Source: Rhizobium sp. G21
Lineage (GTDB): Bacteria > Pseudomonadota > Alphaproteobacteria > Rhizobiales > Rhizobiaceae
Assembly (NCBI RefSeq): GCF_014158035.1
Contig: NZ_JACFXW010000001.1
Span: 868,001-932,000 of the forward strand
Direction: 5' to 3'
Length of the DNA stretch: 64,000 nucleotides
Every line of letters begins with the position of its first letter. Positions within the stretch are counted from its first letter, which is position 1. A model generated the notes under the pieces. It was not told where the DNA came from and did no database searches. It saw only the letters and a list, made by a program, of their open reading frames with translations. A program made the translations under genes and the position numbers. Shown here piece by piece: positions 36,613-46,210 of this stretch.

Positions 36613-37554
36613 ATGACGTTGACGCGTTTTCGTTCGCTGGTCGCGGGCGCCGTGATTTTCAGCCTGTCGGCCGCTTTGGCGCCCGAACCGGCAATGGCCG
36701 CGGGCGACGGCGTGGCGGCGATCGTCAACGCCACGGTGATCACGGACGCGGATGTCGCCAAGCGCGCCGCATTTCTCCGTCTTCGTCGCGCCCCGGGCGC
36801 CGGCACGAAAAGCGCCCGTGAAGAGCTGGTCAACGAGGCGCTGATGCGCGCCGAGATCATTCGCGTCGGCGCCTCGGTGAGCACCGACGACGTCGACGCC
36901 GCGTTTGCTCGCTTCGCCAACTCCAACAAGATGTCCGTTGCGCAGTTGACGCAGATCCTGAGCAAGGCGGGCGTGACTGCGGAACATTTCAAGTCCTATA
37001 TCGGCATCCAGATGAGCTGGCCGCGCGCGGTCAACTCCCGCTACGGCGCCAATGGCCAGATGAGCGCGCAGGAGTTCATCGGCCGACTGCAAAAGGACAA
37101 CGGCAAGAAGCCGGTCACCAACGAGTATATCCTGCAGCAGGTCATTTTCGTGATACCGGCCTCCAAGAAAGGCAAGATCACCGGCAAGCGCAAGTCCGAG
37201 GCGGAAGCCTCGCGCAAGCAGTATCCCGGCTGCGAAGGCGGCAAGGCGTTTGCGGCGACCATGCATGACGTCTCGATCCGCGACATCGGCCGGGTGCTCG
37301 AGCCGCAACTGCCGGCGGCGTGGAAGGAAGACCTGCTCAAGGCTTCGGTCGGCGGCACCACGCGGACGCAGGTCACCGATCGCGGCGTCGAGTATATCGC
37401 GGTCTGCAAGAAGCGGCAGGTCTCGGACGACTTCGCCGCGCAGGTGGTCTATCAGGCCGAGGATCTCGAAAAGGCAGAGAAGCAGGGCAAAGACCCCAAC
37501 AGCGTAAAATATCTCGACGAGCTTCGCAAGCGCGCGCAGATCGAGCTGCGCTGA
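36613..37554 (+). CDS. surA: SurA-like periplasmic chaperone
   Basis: A protein of about 313 residues with a signal peptide (SLVAGAVIFSLSAALAPEPAMA) and a SurA N-terminal chaperone domain (GVAAIVNATVITDADVAKRAAFLRL). A divergent parvulin-like segment follows (TNEYILQQVIFVIP ... KAFAATMHDVSIRDIGRVLEPQL ... VGGTTRTQVTDRGVEYIAVCKKR). Three ATGs in a row (36607, 36610, 36613) follow GGAGG; the third has the best spacing. It sits in the classical lptD-surA-pdxA-rsmA order, consistent with outer-membrane protein folding. Confidence 0.85.
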   Translation: MTLTRFRSLVAGAVIFSLSAALAPEPAMAAGDGVAAIVNATVITDADVAKRAAFLRLRRAPGAGTKSAREELVNEALMRAEIIRVGASVSTDDVDAAFARFANSNKMSVAQLTQILSKAGVTAEHFKSYIGIQMSWPRAVNSRYGANGQMSAQEFIGRLQKDNGKKPVTNEYILQQVIFVIPASKKGKITGKRKSEAEASRKQYPGCEGGKAFAATMHDVSIRDIGRVLEPQLPAAWKEDLLKASVGGTTRTQVTDRGVEYIAVCKKRQVSDDFAAQVVYQAEDLEKAEKQGKDPNSVKYLDELRKRAQIELR

Positions 37555-37555
37555 C

Positions 37556-38586
37556 ATGATCCGAGCGGGAGCGCCTCTTCTCGCCCTGACGCAGGGCGAT
37601 CCCGCCGGCATAGGCCCCGATATCGCGCTCGCCGCCTGGAGCCAGCGCCGGAGCGTCGGACTCTCGCCTTTCATCTATATCGGCGATCCCGACGTGCTTA
37701 CGGCGCGCGCGGCGCTTCTAGGAATGGATGCTCCCCTTCGCGAATGTGACGTCGAGGACGCGTCTTCTCTTTTGACGAAGCCTTGCCGGTGCTGCCGATC
37801 GCCGCCGGCTGCGACGTGGCGGCGGGAAGACCGGATAGCCGCAGCGCTTCCGGCACGATCGGCGCTATCGAGGCAGCGGTCGAATTGACGCTTGCCGGCC
37901 GCACATCCGCCGTCGTCACCTGCCCGATCGCCAAGTCTGTGCTCTACGACGCCGGCTTCGCCTTTCCGGGCCATACCGAGTTCCTCGCCGATCTCGCGTC
38001 CAAAGCGCTGGGCGATCCCGTCACGCCGGTGATGATGATCGCCGGCCCGGAACTGCGCACCGTGCCGGTCACCATTCATATTCCGCTGAAAGACGTGCCG
38101 GCGGCGCTGACCGAGGAACTGGTCTACGAGACCGCCCGCATCACCGCCCGCGACCTGACCATCCGGTTCGGCCTCTCCTCCCCGCGGCTCGCGTTGTCCG
38201 GCCTCAACCCGCATGCGGGCGAAGACGGCGCGCTGGGCGCTGAGGACGCCGCCATCATCGCCCCGGCGGTTACCCGTCTCAGGGCTGAGGGCATCGACGT
38301 CGTCGGCCCCCTGCCGGCCGACACGATGTTTCACAAGGCGGCGCGCGACGCCTATGACGTGGCGATCTGCATGTATCACGATCAGGCGCTGATTCCGGCC
38401 AAGGCGCTCGGCTTCGACGACGGCGTCAATGTGACGCTCGGCCTGCCCTTCATTCGCACCTCGCCCGATCACGGCACCGCCTTCTCGCTCGCCGGAACAG
38501 GGAAGGCGCGGGCGTCGAGCCTGATCGCCGCTCTGAAGGTGGCTGCCGACATGGCCCGAAAAGGACTTGACGATGGCAGCGCTTGA
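37556..38586 (+). CDS. pdxA: 4-hydroxythreonine-4-phosphate dehydrogenase PdxA (frameshifted)
   Basis: PdxA oxidises 4-phosphohydroxy-L-threonine in vitamin B6 synthesis. Conserved blocks are [33 protein letters not shown] (metal His), [11 protein letters not shown] and [13 protein letters not shown] (metal His). One T is missing in the run 37770-37773; adding it joins DVEDASSL to [13 protein letters not shown], giving about 343 residues. The ATG lies one base after the surA stop. The 3' end overlaps rsmA by 14 bases. Confidence 0.93.
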
Positions 38587-39400
38587 CGGATTGCCGCCGC
38601 TGCGCGAGGTGATCGCGCGCCACGGCCTCGACGCCAAGAAGGCGCTCGGCCAGAACTTCCTGCTCGATCTCAACATCACCCAGAAGGTCGCCCGCGCCGC
38701 CGGCAAGCTCGACGACGCCGTGGTGGTGGAAATCGGCCCCGGCCCCGGCGGCCTCACCCGGGCGCTGCTGGCGCTCGGCGCCCGCAAGGTCGTGGCCGTG
38801 GAGCGCGACGAACGTTGCCTGCCGGCGCTCGCCGAAATCGCCGCGCACTATCCCGGCCGATTGACCGTGGTGTCGGGCGACGCGCTCGAAACCGATATCG
38901 CCCAGTTTGCGGAAGACGGCCTCGTGCTGAAGGTCGTGGCGAATCTTCCCTACAATATCGGCACGCAATTGCTGGTGAACTGGCTGACGGCGGGCTGGCC
39001 GCCGGTCTGGACGTCGCTGACGCTGATGTTCCAGAAGGAAGTCGGCGAGCGCATCGTGGCGGGCCCGGATGACGATCACTACGGCCGCCTCGGCGTGCTC
39101 TGCGGCTGGCTGACCTATTGCGAGATGATGTTCGACCTGCCGCCGCAGGTCTTCTCGCCCCCGCCCAAGGTCACCTCGACCGTGGTGCATCTGGAGCCGC
39201 GCAAGAAGACAATCCCGTGCGAACTCGCCAAGCTCGAACGTGTCACGGCCGCCGCCTTCGGCCAGCGCCGCAAGATGCTGCGCCAGAGCCTCAAGCCGCT
39301 CGGCGGCGAGGCGCTGCTGCAGAAAGCCGGCATCGACGCCTCGCGCCGCGCCGAGACCCTGAGCGTCGAAGAATTCTGCGCCATCGCCAATCTGCTGTAG
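38573..39400 (+). CDS. rsmA: 16S rRNA dimethyladenosine transferase RsmA/KsgA
   Basis: A 275-residue SAM-dependent enzyme that dimethylates A1518 and A1519 of 16S rRNA during small-subunit maturation. The SAM motif is [15 protein letters not shown] and the catalytic motif IV is NLPYNIGTQ. The C-terminal RNA-binding helical part is complete ([14 protein letters not shown]). I use the ATG at 38573; a TTG lies six bases upstream. Last gene of the lptF-rsmA cluster. Confidence 0.95.
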   Translation: MAALDGLPPLREVIARHGLDAKKALGQNFLLDLNITQKVARAAGKLDDAVVVEIGPGPGGLTRALLALGARKVVAVERDERCLPALAEIAAHYPGRLTVVSGDALETDIAQFAEDGLVLKVVANLPYNIGTQLLVNWLTAGWPPVWTSLTLMFQKEVGERIVAGPDDDHYGRLGVLCGWLTYCEMMFDLPPQVFSPPPKVTSTVVHLEPRKKTIPCELAKLERVTAAAFGQRRKMLRQSLKPLGGEALLQKAGIDASRRAETLSVEEFCAIANLL

Positions 39401-39719
39401 AAGAGGCATGGCGGAAGAAGTCGCTGCTGCTGTAACACCGTCTTGTCTGATGGGTTTGAAAAAGGCGATGCCCGCCAGCCGCCCGCAGAACATCATGCAT
39501 TTCGGGGTGTAGGCTTCAGGCTTCCTACGGTCGTCAGTCTGCCATTGACAGCCGACAGGGTTCTGCGCACAATCGCAATCAGGTTGATACAGCCTGCTGC
39601 TTGCGCCCCTGCCGGGTATGGTGAATGTATCGAGCCGCTGATGGCTCCCTTTGCCCGAACGAACGGGTCAGCAATGCAAGCCCCTGACGCTCTCCGTTCG
39701 TTTCAGCAAAGGATATATC
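39401..39719. other. Gene-free interval before the Lon-N-domain gene
   Basis: No convincing ORF or RNA is seen in these 319 bases. The base composition is more mixed and less GC-rich than the operon upstream, continuing into the following gene. AAAGGATATATC just before 39720 is the likely ribosome binding region of the next gene. Confidence 0.5.
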
Positions 39720-40540
39720 ATGCGCGATTTCCGCGACGCAAAGCTATGGCGAAAACACTCCGTGAAGCGCTTCAGAACAGATCTGTCGCCTTAACAAACA
39801 GCGAGAGCCAGGAGCTTGTTGCTCGAATTCTTGGCCTTAGAGACTGGAACGTGCTGGCCGCAAGGATTCAGGCGACCCGGTTGCCTGCTCCTTCGGCGCA
39901 GGCGAACATGCCAAATGCCGATAGGACACGCATTCCTGTCGTTCCCCTGCGGGACATGGTGCTCTTTCCACATATGATCTCGCGGATTTTCGTGGCGCGC
40001 GAACAAACCCGCAAAGCTGTAGAACAGGCGCTTTCCGGTGATCGACGCGTCGTTGTTGTCACTCAGAGACGCGGCGCCGAAGATCGCCCCAACACTCTCG
40101 AAGCGCTCTATTCCACGGGCGTGATCGCAAACCTGGTCGATCGCCAGACACAGGTGGATGGCGCGCTCAAGGTTACTGTCTGCGGACTTCAGCGAACAAA
40201 CATTGTTCGCCTGACCGATGGTGAGCACCTGGCGGCGGATGTTGCGCCTGTAGAAGAGTTGGAAGCCCAGTCGACCGACGCGACGGCTCTGTCGAGTGCG
40301 GTTCTCGACGCCTACCAGACTTATGCGGATGTCGATTTTTCAGCGCTCCCGCACGCATCCAAGGTCCGCCTCGGCCTGCCTTCGATCGGCGATCCCAGTC
40401 TGTTGGCCGACACCGTCGCGCCCTTGCTCTCGACCAGCCTCGAGGAGAAGCAGAAATTGCTGGAAACCCGTGACGTCACGGCGCGTCTCAGAAGCCTGAT
40501 CGAACTGATGAGCGCTGGCCGACCCAAAGCTGTCGCATAA
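39720..40540 (+). CDS. Lon N-terminal (substrate-binding) domain protein with glyoxalase-related N-terminus (frameshifted)
   Basis: The N-terminal 55 or so residues match the small domain found in glyoxalase-related proteins (MRDFRDAKAMAKTLREAL ... ALTNSESQELVARILGLRDWNVLAARIQ). The rest is a LON substrate-binding domain (IPVVPLRDMVLFPHMISRIFVARE, VVTQRRGAEDRPN), but no AAA+ or protease domain follows. One base is missing around AAGC (39741-39744); adding a G gives the conserved start. The uncorrected frame starts at ATG 39746. Codon use is less GC-biased than in its neighbours, which suggests acquisition. It could act as an adaptor or decoy for Lon substrates. Confidence 0.78.
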
Positions 40541-40690
40541 ATCTCAAGGCAATCGACGCGACGCCGTCGCTGTCTCGCAATACAGCACCTGCCGCAGAAC
40601 GCTCCAACGAAGGGCTCGGTTTCGAGAAAGCGATTTGCGGCAGCAACGTTTTGCCGTTCCAGCGCGCGTCGGGCATCGCGGCCCCCGGTA

Positions 40691-41338
40691 TCATTCCACC
40701 AATGTCTGCACGAAGTCGAAGAGACCGTGGCGGCGGTCGCGGCGGAGCCGCTCGGCTTCCACGATCGCCTTCACCGAGGTGAAAGCGCGGTTGAGGTCGT
40801 CATTGACCACCACATAGTCATATTCGCGCCAATGAGCGATTTCGGCGCGGGCATTGGCGAGGCGGGTGGCGATCACCTCGGCGCTGTCTTCGGCGCGGCG
40901 GTTGAGGCGGCTCTGCAGTTCATCCATGGTCGGCGGCAGGATGAAGATAGAGACGACGTCGGCCGGCACTTTTTCCTGCAATTGCTGCGCACCCTGCCAG
41001 TCGATATCGAACAGCATGTCGCGGCCCTCGGCCATGGCGTTTTCGGCGGCCTCGCGCGGCGTGCCGTAGAAATTGCCATGCACTTCGGCCCATTCCAGCA
41101 AGGAGTCGCTCTGCTTGAGCCGCTCGAATTCCTTGTGGCTGATGAAATGGTAATGCACGCCCTCGATCTCGGAGGGGCGACGCTGGCGCGTGGTGACGCT
41201 CACCGACATCGACATGGTCGGATCGGCTTCCAGCACATTGCGGGCGATGGTCGATTTACCGGCGCCGGAAGGAGAGGAGATCGCGAGCATCAAACCGCGT
41301 CGCGCAATATTGACGACCGTGCCGGCAGTCTTGACCAT
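40691..41338 (-). CDS. gmk: Guanylate kinase
   Basis: A 215-residue P-loop kinase that phosphorylates GMP to GDP. The P-loop is [10 protein letters not shown], and the GMP-binding block ([19 protein letters not shown]) and lid region are intact. It starts three bases downstream of the yicC stop, so the two genes are cotranscribed. Confidence 0.96.
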   Translation of the reverse strand: MVKTAGTVVNIARRGLMLAISSPSGAGKSTIARNVLEADPTMSMSVSVTTRQRRPSEIEGVHYHFISHKEFERLKQSDSLLEWAEVHGNFYGTPREAAENAMAEGRDMLFDIDWQGAQQLQEKVPADVVSIFILPPTMDELQSRLNRRAEDSAEVIATRLANARAEIAHWREYDYVVVNDDLNRAFTSVKAIVEAERLRRDRRHGLFDFVQTLVE

Positions 41339-41341
41339 CTA

Positions 41342-42229
41342 TCACTCCAGATTCTGGACTTGTTCGCGGAATTGATCGATCACGACTTTCAGTTCGATGC
41401 CTGCCGCCGTGACCGCCGCGCTGTTGGATTTAGAACAGATCGTGTTCGATTCGCGATTGAATTCTTGGGCGATGAAATCGAGCTTACGCCCTACCGGCCC
41501 ACCCCTGGCGAGAAGATCGCGGGCGGCGGCGACATGCGCCTTGAGACGATCGATTTCCTCGCGCACATCGGCCTTGGTCGCCATCAGCGCGACTTCGGCG
41601 TAGAGCCTGTCGCGGTCGAAGCCTTGCGGGCTGTCGAGGAGAGCTGCGATCTGGTTTTCCAGACGGGCGCGGATCTGGTCCGGACTGCGCGACGGATCGA
41701 GTTCGACGACGGTCGCCAGTCGTTCGATGACGTCGACCTGGCCGCCGAGCACGCCTCCGAGCGCCGCGCCCTCGCGTTCGCGCATGGCCTTCATCGAGGC
41801 CGATGCCTTATCCAGTCCCTCGAACACCGCCCGGTCCAGCGCATCTTTTGCGCCGTCATCCTCGTCTTCTTCTTTAAAGTCGACCACGCCGCGGATCGAC
41901 AGAAGCGTGTCGAGCCTCAAGGGAGCAGGATCGATGCGATCGCCGAGGCGCTCGCGAAGCGTCATCACGGCGTCGAGAGCGGCGTCATTGATGACGGCTT
42001 CGACCTTGCCGACCCCGGCCTGCAAAGACAGCGACGCCTGTATATTGCCGCGGGCGAAAACCTGCCCGAGCCGGCGGCGCGCCTCCGCCTCCAGCCGATC
42101 GAGGCCGGGCGGCAGCCGCAGGCGGATATCCAGCCCCTTGCCATTGACCGAGCGCAATTCCCACGCCCACTGGTAACGACCGATCTGTCCATCCAACCGG
42201 GCGAAACCGGTCATGGATTGCAATGTCAT
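41342..42229 (-). CDS. yicC: YicC-family endoribonuclease-like protein
   Basis: A 295-residue protein matching the YicC N-terminal (MTLQSMTGFARL, WELRSVNGKGLDIRLRLPPGLD) and DUF1732 C-terminal (LDFIAQEFNRESNTICSKS) domains. YicC-family proteins are endoribonucleases with a role in stress survival. The yicC-gmk order is widely conserved. Confidence 0.93.
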   Translation of the reverse strand: MTLQSMTGFARLDGQIGRYQWAWELRSVNGKGLDIRLRLPPGLDRLEAEARRRLGQVFARGNIQASLSLQAGVGKVEAVINDAALDAVMTLRERLGDRIDPAPLRLDTLLSIRGVVDFKEEDEDDGAKDALDRAVFEGLDKASASMKAMREREGAALGGVLGGQVDVIERLATVVELDPSRSPDQIRARLENQIAALLDSPQGFDRDRLYAEVALMATKADVREEIDRLKAHVAAARDLLARGGPVGRKLDFIAQEFNRESNTICSKSNSAAVTAAGIELKVVIDQFREQVQNLE

Positions 42230-42249
42230 GATTTCAAGCCCCGCCCCGC

Positions 42250-43449
42250 TTAGTTGGCGTCCTGCGCCGCCCCTGCCTCTGCATCCGTCTCGCCGCCCGC
42301 CGCCTTTTGCTTGGCGGCTTCCGCCTCGATCTGGCGCCAGCGACGCACATTGCCGTTGTGCTCGTCCAGCGTCTTGGCGAAGGCGTGACCGCCGCTGCCG
42401 TCCGCGACGAAGTAGAAATAATCGGTCTTCGAGGGGTTGGCGACCGCTTCGAGCGCGGCCCGGCCGGGATTGGCGATCGGCGTCGGCGGCAGGCCCTTGA
42501 TCACATAGGTGTTGTAGGGCGTTTCCTTGGTCTTGTCGGACTGGGTGATCGGCTTGTCGACCGGTTTGCCGTCACCGCCGTAGATGCCGTAAATGATGGT
42601 CGGATCCGACTGCAGCCGCATATTCTTGCGGATGCGGTTGAGGAAGACCGAGGCGACCTGAGGCCGTTCGTCCGGCTTGCCCGTTTCCTTCTCGACGATG
42701 GATGCGAGAACGACCAGATCTTCCTTGCTCTCGATCGGCAAATCGCTGTCGCGATGATTCCAGACCTGTTCGATGAGCTTGGACTGGCTGGCCTTCATCT
42801 GTTCGACGATGGCCTTGCGATCGCTGCCGCGGGTAAATTTGTAGGTGTCGGGCCTCAGGCTTCCTTCCGGCGGCAGATCGACAGGCAGTTCGCCTTCGAG
42901 CACGGGATCGGCGGCGAGACGCTTGAAGATCTGCTTGACCGTCAGGCCTTCCGGAAAGGTGATCGAATACTGGATCGATTTGCCGGAGCGGAACAGCTCC
43001 ATCACCTCTTCCATCGAGGCACCGGACTTGATCTCGTATTCGCCGTGGCGCATGGCCTCGCCAGCGCCGAGGAAACTCGTGACGCTCGAGAAGATCCGCG
43101 CCTGCGAAATGATGTTGCGGCGCTCGAGCGCGCTGGCGATCTCCTTCACGCCCGCGCCTTCGCGCACCAGAAAGGTCGTGTTGGTTTCGAGCGGTCCCGG
43201 AGCCTGATACTCGTGGAAGGCATAGTAGACCAGGGCGACCGCGCCGACGGTCGCCAAGGTGATCATGCTCATGACGAAATTCAGGAAGATCACCAGTTGG
43301 CTGCGCGCCTCGCGCGAGCGCTTCGGCGGCGACGGCACCTTTTCGGGCCTCAGAGCCTCGTTGGCCGACTGAGGTATGAAACGCCCGCCTGCCTCGCCAT
43401 TGTCCTGGCGGCCAAACTGACCATTGGTTGTCTGGTTGGGTTCGGTCAC
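42250..43449 (-). CDS. mltG: Endolytic murein transglycosylase MltG
   Basis: A 399-residue protein with a cytoplasmic basic tail, one membrane helix (about 52-74, LVIFLNFVMSMITLATVGAVALVYYAF), a LysM-like region and the YceG catalytic domain. The active-site Glu is in ASIVEKETG, and LNRIRKNMRLQSDPTIIYG follows. MltG cleaves nascent glycan strands and sets their length. It starts with GTG behind GAGG and follows fabF on the same strand. Confidence 0.93.
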   Translation of the reverse strand: MTEPNQTTNGQFGRQDNGEAGGRFIPQSANEALRPEKVPSPPKRSREARSQLVIFLNFVMSMITLATVGAVALVYYAFHEYQAPGPLETNTTFLVREGAGVKEIASALERRNIISQARIFSSVTSFLGAGEAMRHGEYEIKSGASMEEVMELFRSGKSIQYSITFPEGLTVKQIFKRLAADPVLEGELPVDLPPEGSLRPDTYKFTRGSDRKAIVEQMKASQSKLIEQVWNHRDSDLPIESKEDLVVLASIVEKETGKPDERPQVASVFLNRIRKNMRLQSDPTIIYGIYGGDGKPVDKPITQSDKTKETPYNTYVIKGLPPTPIANPGRAALEAVANPSKTDYFYFVADGSGGHAFAKTLDEHNGNVRRWRQIEAEAAKQKAAGGETDAEAGAAQDAN

Positions 43450-43531
43450 CTGAAGTCCTCGAAAACTGATTCACGACGCAGAACCGGCTTTTCCTAAAGC
43501 GGCATTGCGGCAGAAACAGGAAAGTCATGCG

Positions 43532-43555
43532 GCGGCCCCGCGCAAGCGGAGCCGC
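43532..43555 (-). terminator. Strong hairpin between fabF and mltG
   Basis: A 10-bp GC-rich stem (GCGGCCCCGC/GCGGAGCCGC, one wobble) encloses a 4-base loop just after the fabF stop. There is no T-run after it on the minus strand, so it may be an mRNA-stabilising or attenuating hairpin. Confidence 0.4.
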
Positions 43556-43562
43556 TAGGGCC

Positions 43563-44825
43563 TCAGGCCGCGTAGCGCTTCAACACCAGCGAGGCGTTGG
43601 TGCCGCCGAAGCCGAAGGAGTTGGACAGCGCCACGTCGATCTTGCGCTTGCGCGCGGTCTTCGGCACCAGATCCACCTGCGTCTCCACCTCGGGATTGTC
43701 GAGGTTCAGCGTCGGCGGCGCGATATTGTCGCGGATCGCCAGCGTCGCGAAGATCGCCTCGATCGCGCCGGCGGCGCCGAGCAGATGGCCGGTGGCCGAC
43801 TTGGTCGACGACATCGACACTTTGGCCGCGTGTTCGCCCAGCAGTCGCTCGACGGCGCCGAGTTCGATCGTGTCGGCCATCGTCGAGGTGCCGTGAGCGT
43901 TGATATAGTCGATGTCGGAGGGCTCGAGGCCTGCGCGCTTCAGCGCCATACGCATGCAACGCTCGGCGCCTTCGCCGTTTTCCGACGGGGCCGTGATGTG
44001 ATAGGCGTCGCCGGAAAGGCCGTAGCCGACGACTTCGGCATAGATCTTGGCGCCGCGCGCCAGCGCGTGTTCCAGTTCTTCCAGAACGACGATGCCCGCG
44101 CCCTCGCCCATGACGAAGCCGTCGCGGTCCTTGTCATAGGGGCGTGATGCGCGCTGGGGCTCGTCGTTATAGGCGGTCGACAGCGCCTTGCAGGCGGCGA
44201 AGCCGGCGAGCGAAATGCGGCTGACGGGCGATTCCGTGCCGCCGGCCACCATCACGTCCGCATCGCCGAACCCGATGAGACGGGCGGCGTCGCCGATGGC
44301 GTGCGCGCCGGTCGAGCAGGCGGTGACGACCGAATGGTTCGGGCCGCGCAGCTTGTGGCGGATCGACACCTGGCCGGAGACCAGATTGATCAGGCGACCG
44401 GGAATGAAGAAGGGAGAGACCCGGCGCGGACCCTTGTCGCGCAGCGTATAGCCGGCCTCGACGATGCCTTCGACGCCGCCGATGCCTGAGCCGATCAGGA
44501 CGCCGGTCTGGATCTGGTCTTCGTCGGTCTCGGGCTTCCAGCCCGCATCGGCCAGCGCCATGTCGGCGGCTGCCATGCCGTAGACGATGAACGCATCGAC
44601 CTTGCGCTGTTCCTTCGGCTCCATCCACTCGTCGGGATTATACGCGCCGTCCTTGTAGTCGCCGAGCGGAATCCGGCAGGCGATCTTGGCCGGCAGATCC
44701 TCGACTTCGAATTCAGTGACCTTGCGCGCGCCGTTCTTGCCTGCGAGCAGGTTCGCCCAGGTGGCGTCGACGCCACAGCCGAGCGGGGTCACCATGCCGA
44801 GACCCGTAATCACGACACGTCTCAT
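43563..44825 (-). CDS. fabF: 3-oxoacyl-ACP synthase II
   Basis: A 420-residue condensing enzyme of fatty-acid elongation. The catalytic triad is Cys170 (TACSTGAHA), His311 (NAHGTST) and His347 (ATGHLLGAAG). The C-terminus SNSFGFGGTNASL is complete. It lies downstream of acpP, separated from it by a terminator. Confidence 0.96.
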   Translation of the reverse strand: MRRVVITGLGMVTPLGCGVDATWANLLAGKNGARKVTEFEVEDLPAKIACRIPLGDYKDGAYNPDEWMEPKEQRKVDAFIVYGMAAADMALADAGWKPETDEDQIQTGVLIGSGIGGVEGIVEAGYTLRDKGPRRVSPFFIPGRLINLVSGQVSIRHKLRGPNHSVVTACSTGAHAIGDAARLIGFGDADVMVAGGTESPVSRISLAGFAACKALSTAYNDEPQRASRPYDKDRDGFVMGEGAGIVVLEELEHALARGAKIYAEVVGYGLSGDAYHITAPSENGEGAERCMRMALKRAGLEPSDIDYINAHGTSTMADTIELGAVERLLGEHAAKVSMSSTKSATGHLLGAAGAIEAIFATLAIRDNIAPPTLNLDNPEVETQVDLVPKTARKRKIDVALSNSFGFGGTNASLVLKRYAA

Positions 44826-44863
44826 GGTTTGCCCTCCACCCTATGCGTTTTATCATTAGACAA

Positions 44864-44907
44864 TAGAAAAAACGCTTGCCGTGCGGCCAAAACCGCGACG
44901 GCAAGCG
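44864..44907 (-). terminator. Terminator between acpP and fabF
   Basis: On the minus strand CGCTTGCCGT (arms 44873-44882 and 44898-44907) forms a 10-bp stem, extended inward by GCGG/CCGC, followed by TTTTTTCTATTG. A strong intrinsic terminator here would let acpP be made in excess over fabF. Confidence 0.88.
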
Positions 44908-44923
44908 CTCAACTCGATAAGGC

Positions 44924-45160
44924 TTAAGCCTGAGCCTTTTCGATGAACTTCACGGCGTCGCCGACCGTGAGGATCGAATCGGCGGCGTCGTCAGGGATTT
45001 CCACGCCGAATTCTTCTTCGAAGGCCATGACGAGTTCGACGGTGTCGAGCGAGTCGGCGCCCAGGTCGTCGATGAAGCTGGCGGCTTCGGTGACCTTTTC
45101 GGCTTCGACGCCGAGATGGTCAATCACAATTTTCTTCACGCGTTCAGCGATATCGCTCAT
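44924..45160 (-). CDS. acpP: Acyl carrier protein
   Basis: A 78-residue acidic protein with the phosphopantetheine attachment serine Ser37 in [10 protein letters not shown]. It carries growing acyl chains for the Fab enzymes and for lipid A synthesis. An own promoter is likely in the 283-base gap upstream. Confidence 0.97.
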   Translation of the reverse strand: MSDIAERVKKIVIDHLGVEAEKVTEAASFIDDLGADSLDTVELVMAFEEEFGVEIPDDAADSILTVGDAVKFIEKAQA

Positions 45161-45443
45161 GTCGGATTCCTCGACCTTCGTTCATGTCGTGCGCCGTTAT
45201 GACGCCGTTAACCATTTTTAAACCGCGCGCCCTTGTCGGGTCTTTAGCGGTTCCGTTCAGCCGTTCGCGTCCAAATCCGGTCTAAACCGATTTTATCGCG
45301 AACCTGGCAGACAAGGACTGCACTCAGTCTCTTGCGGCTTAACACGGTTTAATTCCCGCGCAAAGCCAGAAAATGAGCCGCCCGCGCCTGTTCAACACCC
45401 AATATCAAGGGCTTGCGACAAGGCCTGCGACTCATCCCCGTTC

Positions 45444-46181
45444 TCAGATCATCGCCATGCCGCCATTGACGTGAATGGTCTGGCCGGTGACGTAGGACGC
45501 CTCGGAAGACGCCAGGAAAACCACGGCGGCGGCGATTTCCGCGCCCTTGCCCATGCGCTTCATCGGGATCTTAGCGGAGATGACGTCCTGCTGCTTTTCA
45601 TTGAGCTTTTCGGTCATGGCGCTTTCGATGAAGCCGGGCGAAATGCAATTGGCGGTGATGTTGCGGCTGGCGACTTCGGCGGCGAAGGACTTGGTGAAGC
45701 CTTCCATGCCCGCCTTGGACGCGCAGTAATTGGCCTGACCCGGATTGCCGGTCGTTCCCACCACCGAGCTGATGTTGATGACGCGGCCGTAGCGGCGCTT
45801 CAGCATCGGGCTGGTGAGTTCGCGTGTCAGCGTGAAGGCGGCGGTGAGGTTGACGGCGATCACCGCGTCCCAGTCGTCGTCGCTCATGCGCATCATCAAG
45901 CCGTCGCGGGTGATGCCGGCATTGTTGACGAGGATGTCGACGCCGCCGAGGCCGGCCTCGACTTCGGCCGCGAAGGGCTTGATCGAGGCGCGGTCGCTGA
46001 GATTGGCCGTGAAGATATGGGCGCGGTCGCCGAGCTCGGCGGCCAGCGCCTCGAGCTTTTCGCGGCGGGTGCCGTGCAGGCCGACGATGGCGCCCTGGGC
46101 GTAGAGCGCGCGGGCGATTTCCTCGCCGATGCCGCCCGAAGCGCCGGTCACCAACGCCTTGCGGCCGGAAAGATCGAACAT
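45444..46181 (-). CDS. fabG: 3-oxoacyl-ACP reductase
   Basis: A 245-residue short-chain dehydrogenase. The NADP-binding motif is TGASGGIG, NNAG is at about 86-89, and the catalytic residues are Ser139, Tyr152 and Lys156 (NYCASK). GAGAGGAAG precedes the ATG at 46181. The open frame as sequenced runs through from fabD, which I attribute to an indel at the fabD end. Confidence 0.95.
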   Translation of the reverse strand: MFDLSGRKALVTGASGGIGEEIARALYAQGAIVGLHGTRREKLEALAAELGDRAHIFTANLSDRASIKPFAAEVEAGLGGVDILVNNAGITRDGLMMRMSDDDWDAVIAVNLTAAFTLTRELTSPMLKRRYGRVINISSVVGTTGNPGQANYCASKAGMEGFTKSFAAEVASRNITANCISPGFIESAMTEKLNEKQQDVISAKIPMKRMGKGAEIAAAVVFLASSEASYVTGQTIHVNGGMAMI

Positions 46182-46210
46182 GAGACTTCCTCTCTTCTGT
46201 TGGCGCCGGA

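Noticed and set aside
45208..45221. TTAA-N6-TTAA upstream of acpP as a CtrA box
   Set aside because: The spacer is six bases; the CtrA consensus needs seven. A similar N6 pair near 45340 suggests chance in an AT-rich promoter region.
44826..45443. tRNA or riboswitch in the acpP-fabG gaps
   Set aside because: No T-loop GTTCRANTC-type motif, acceptor stem or known riboswitch core is visible; only the acpP terminator is supported.
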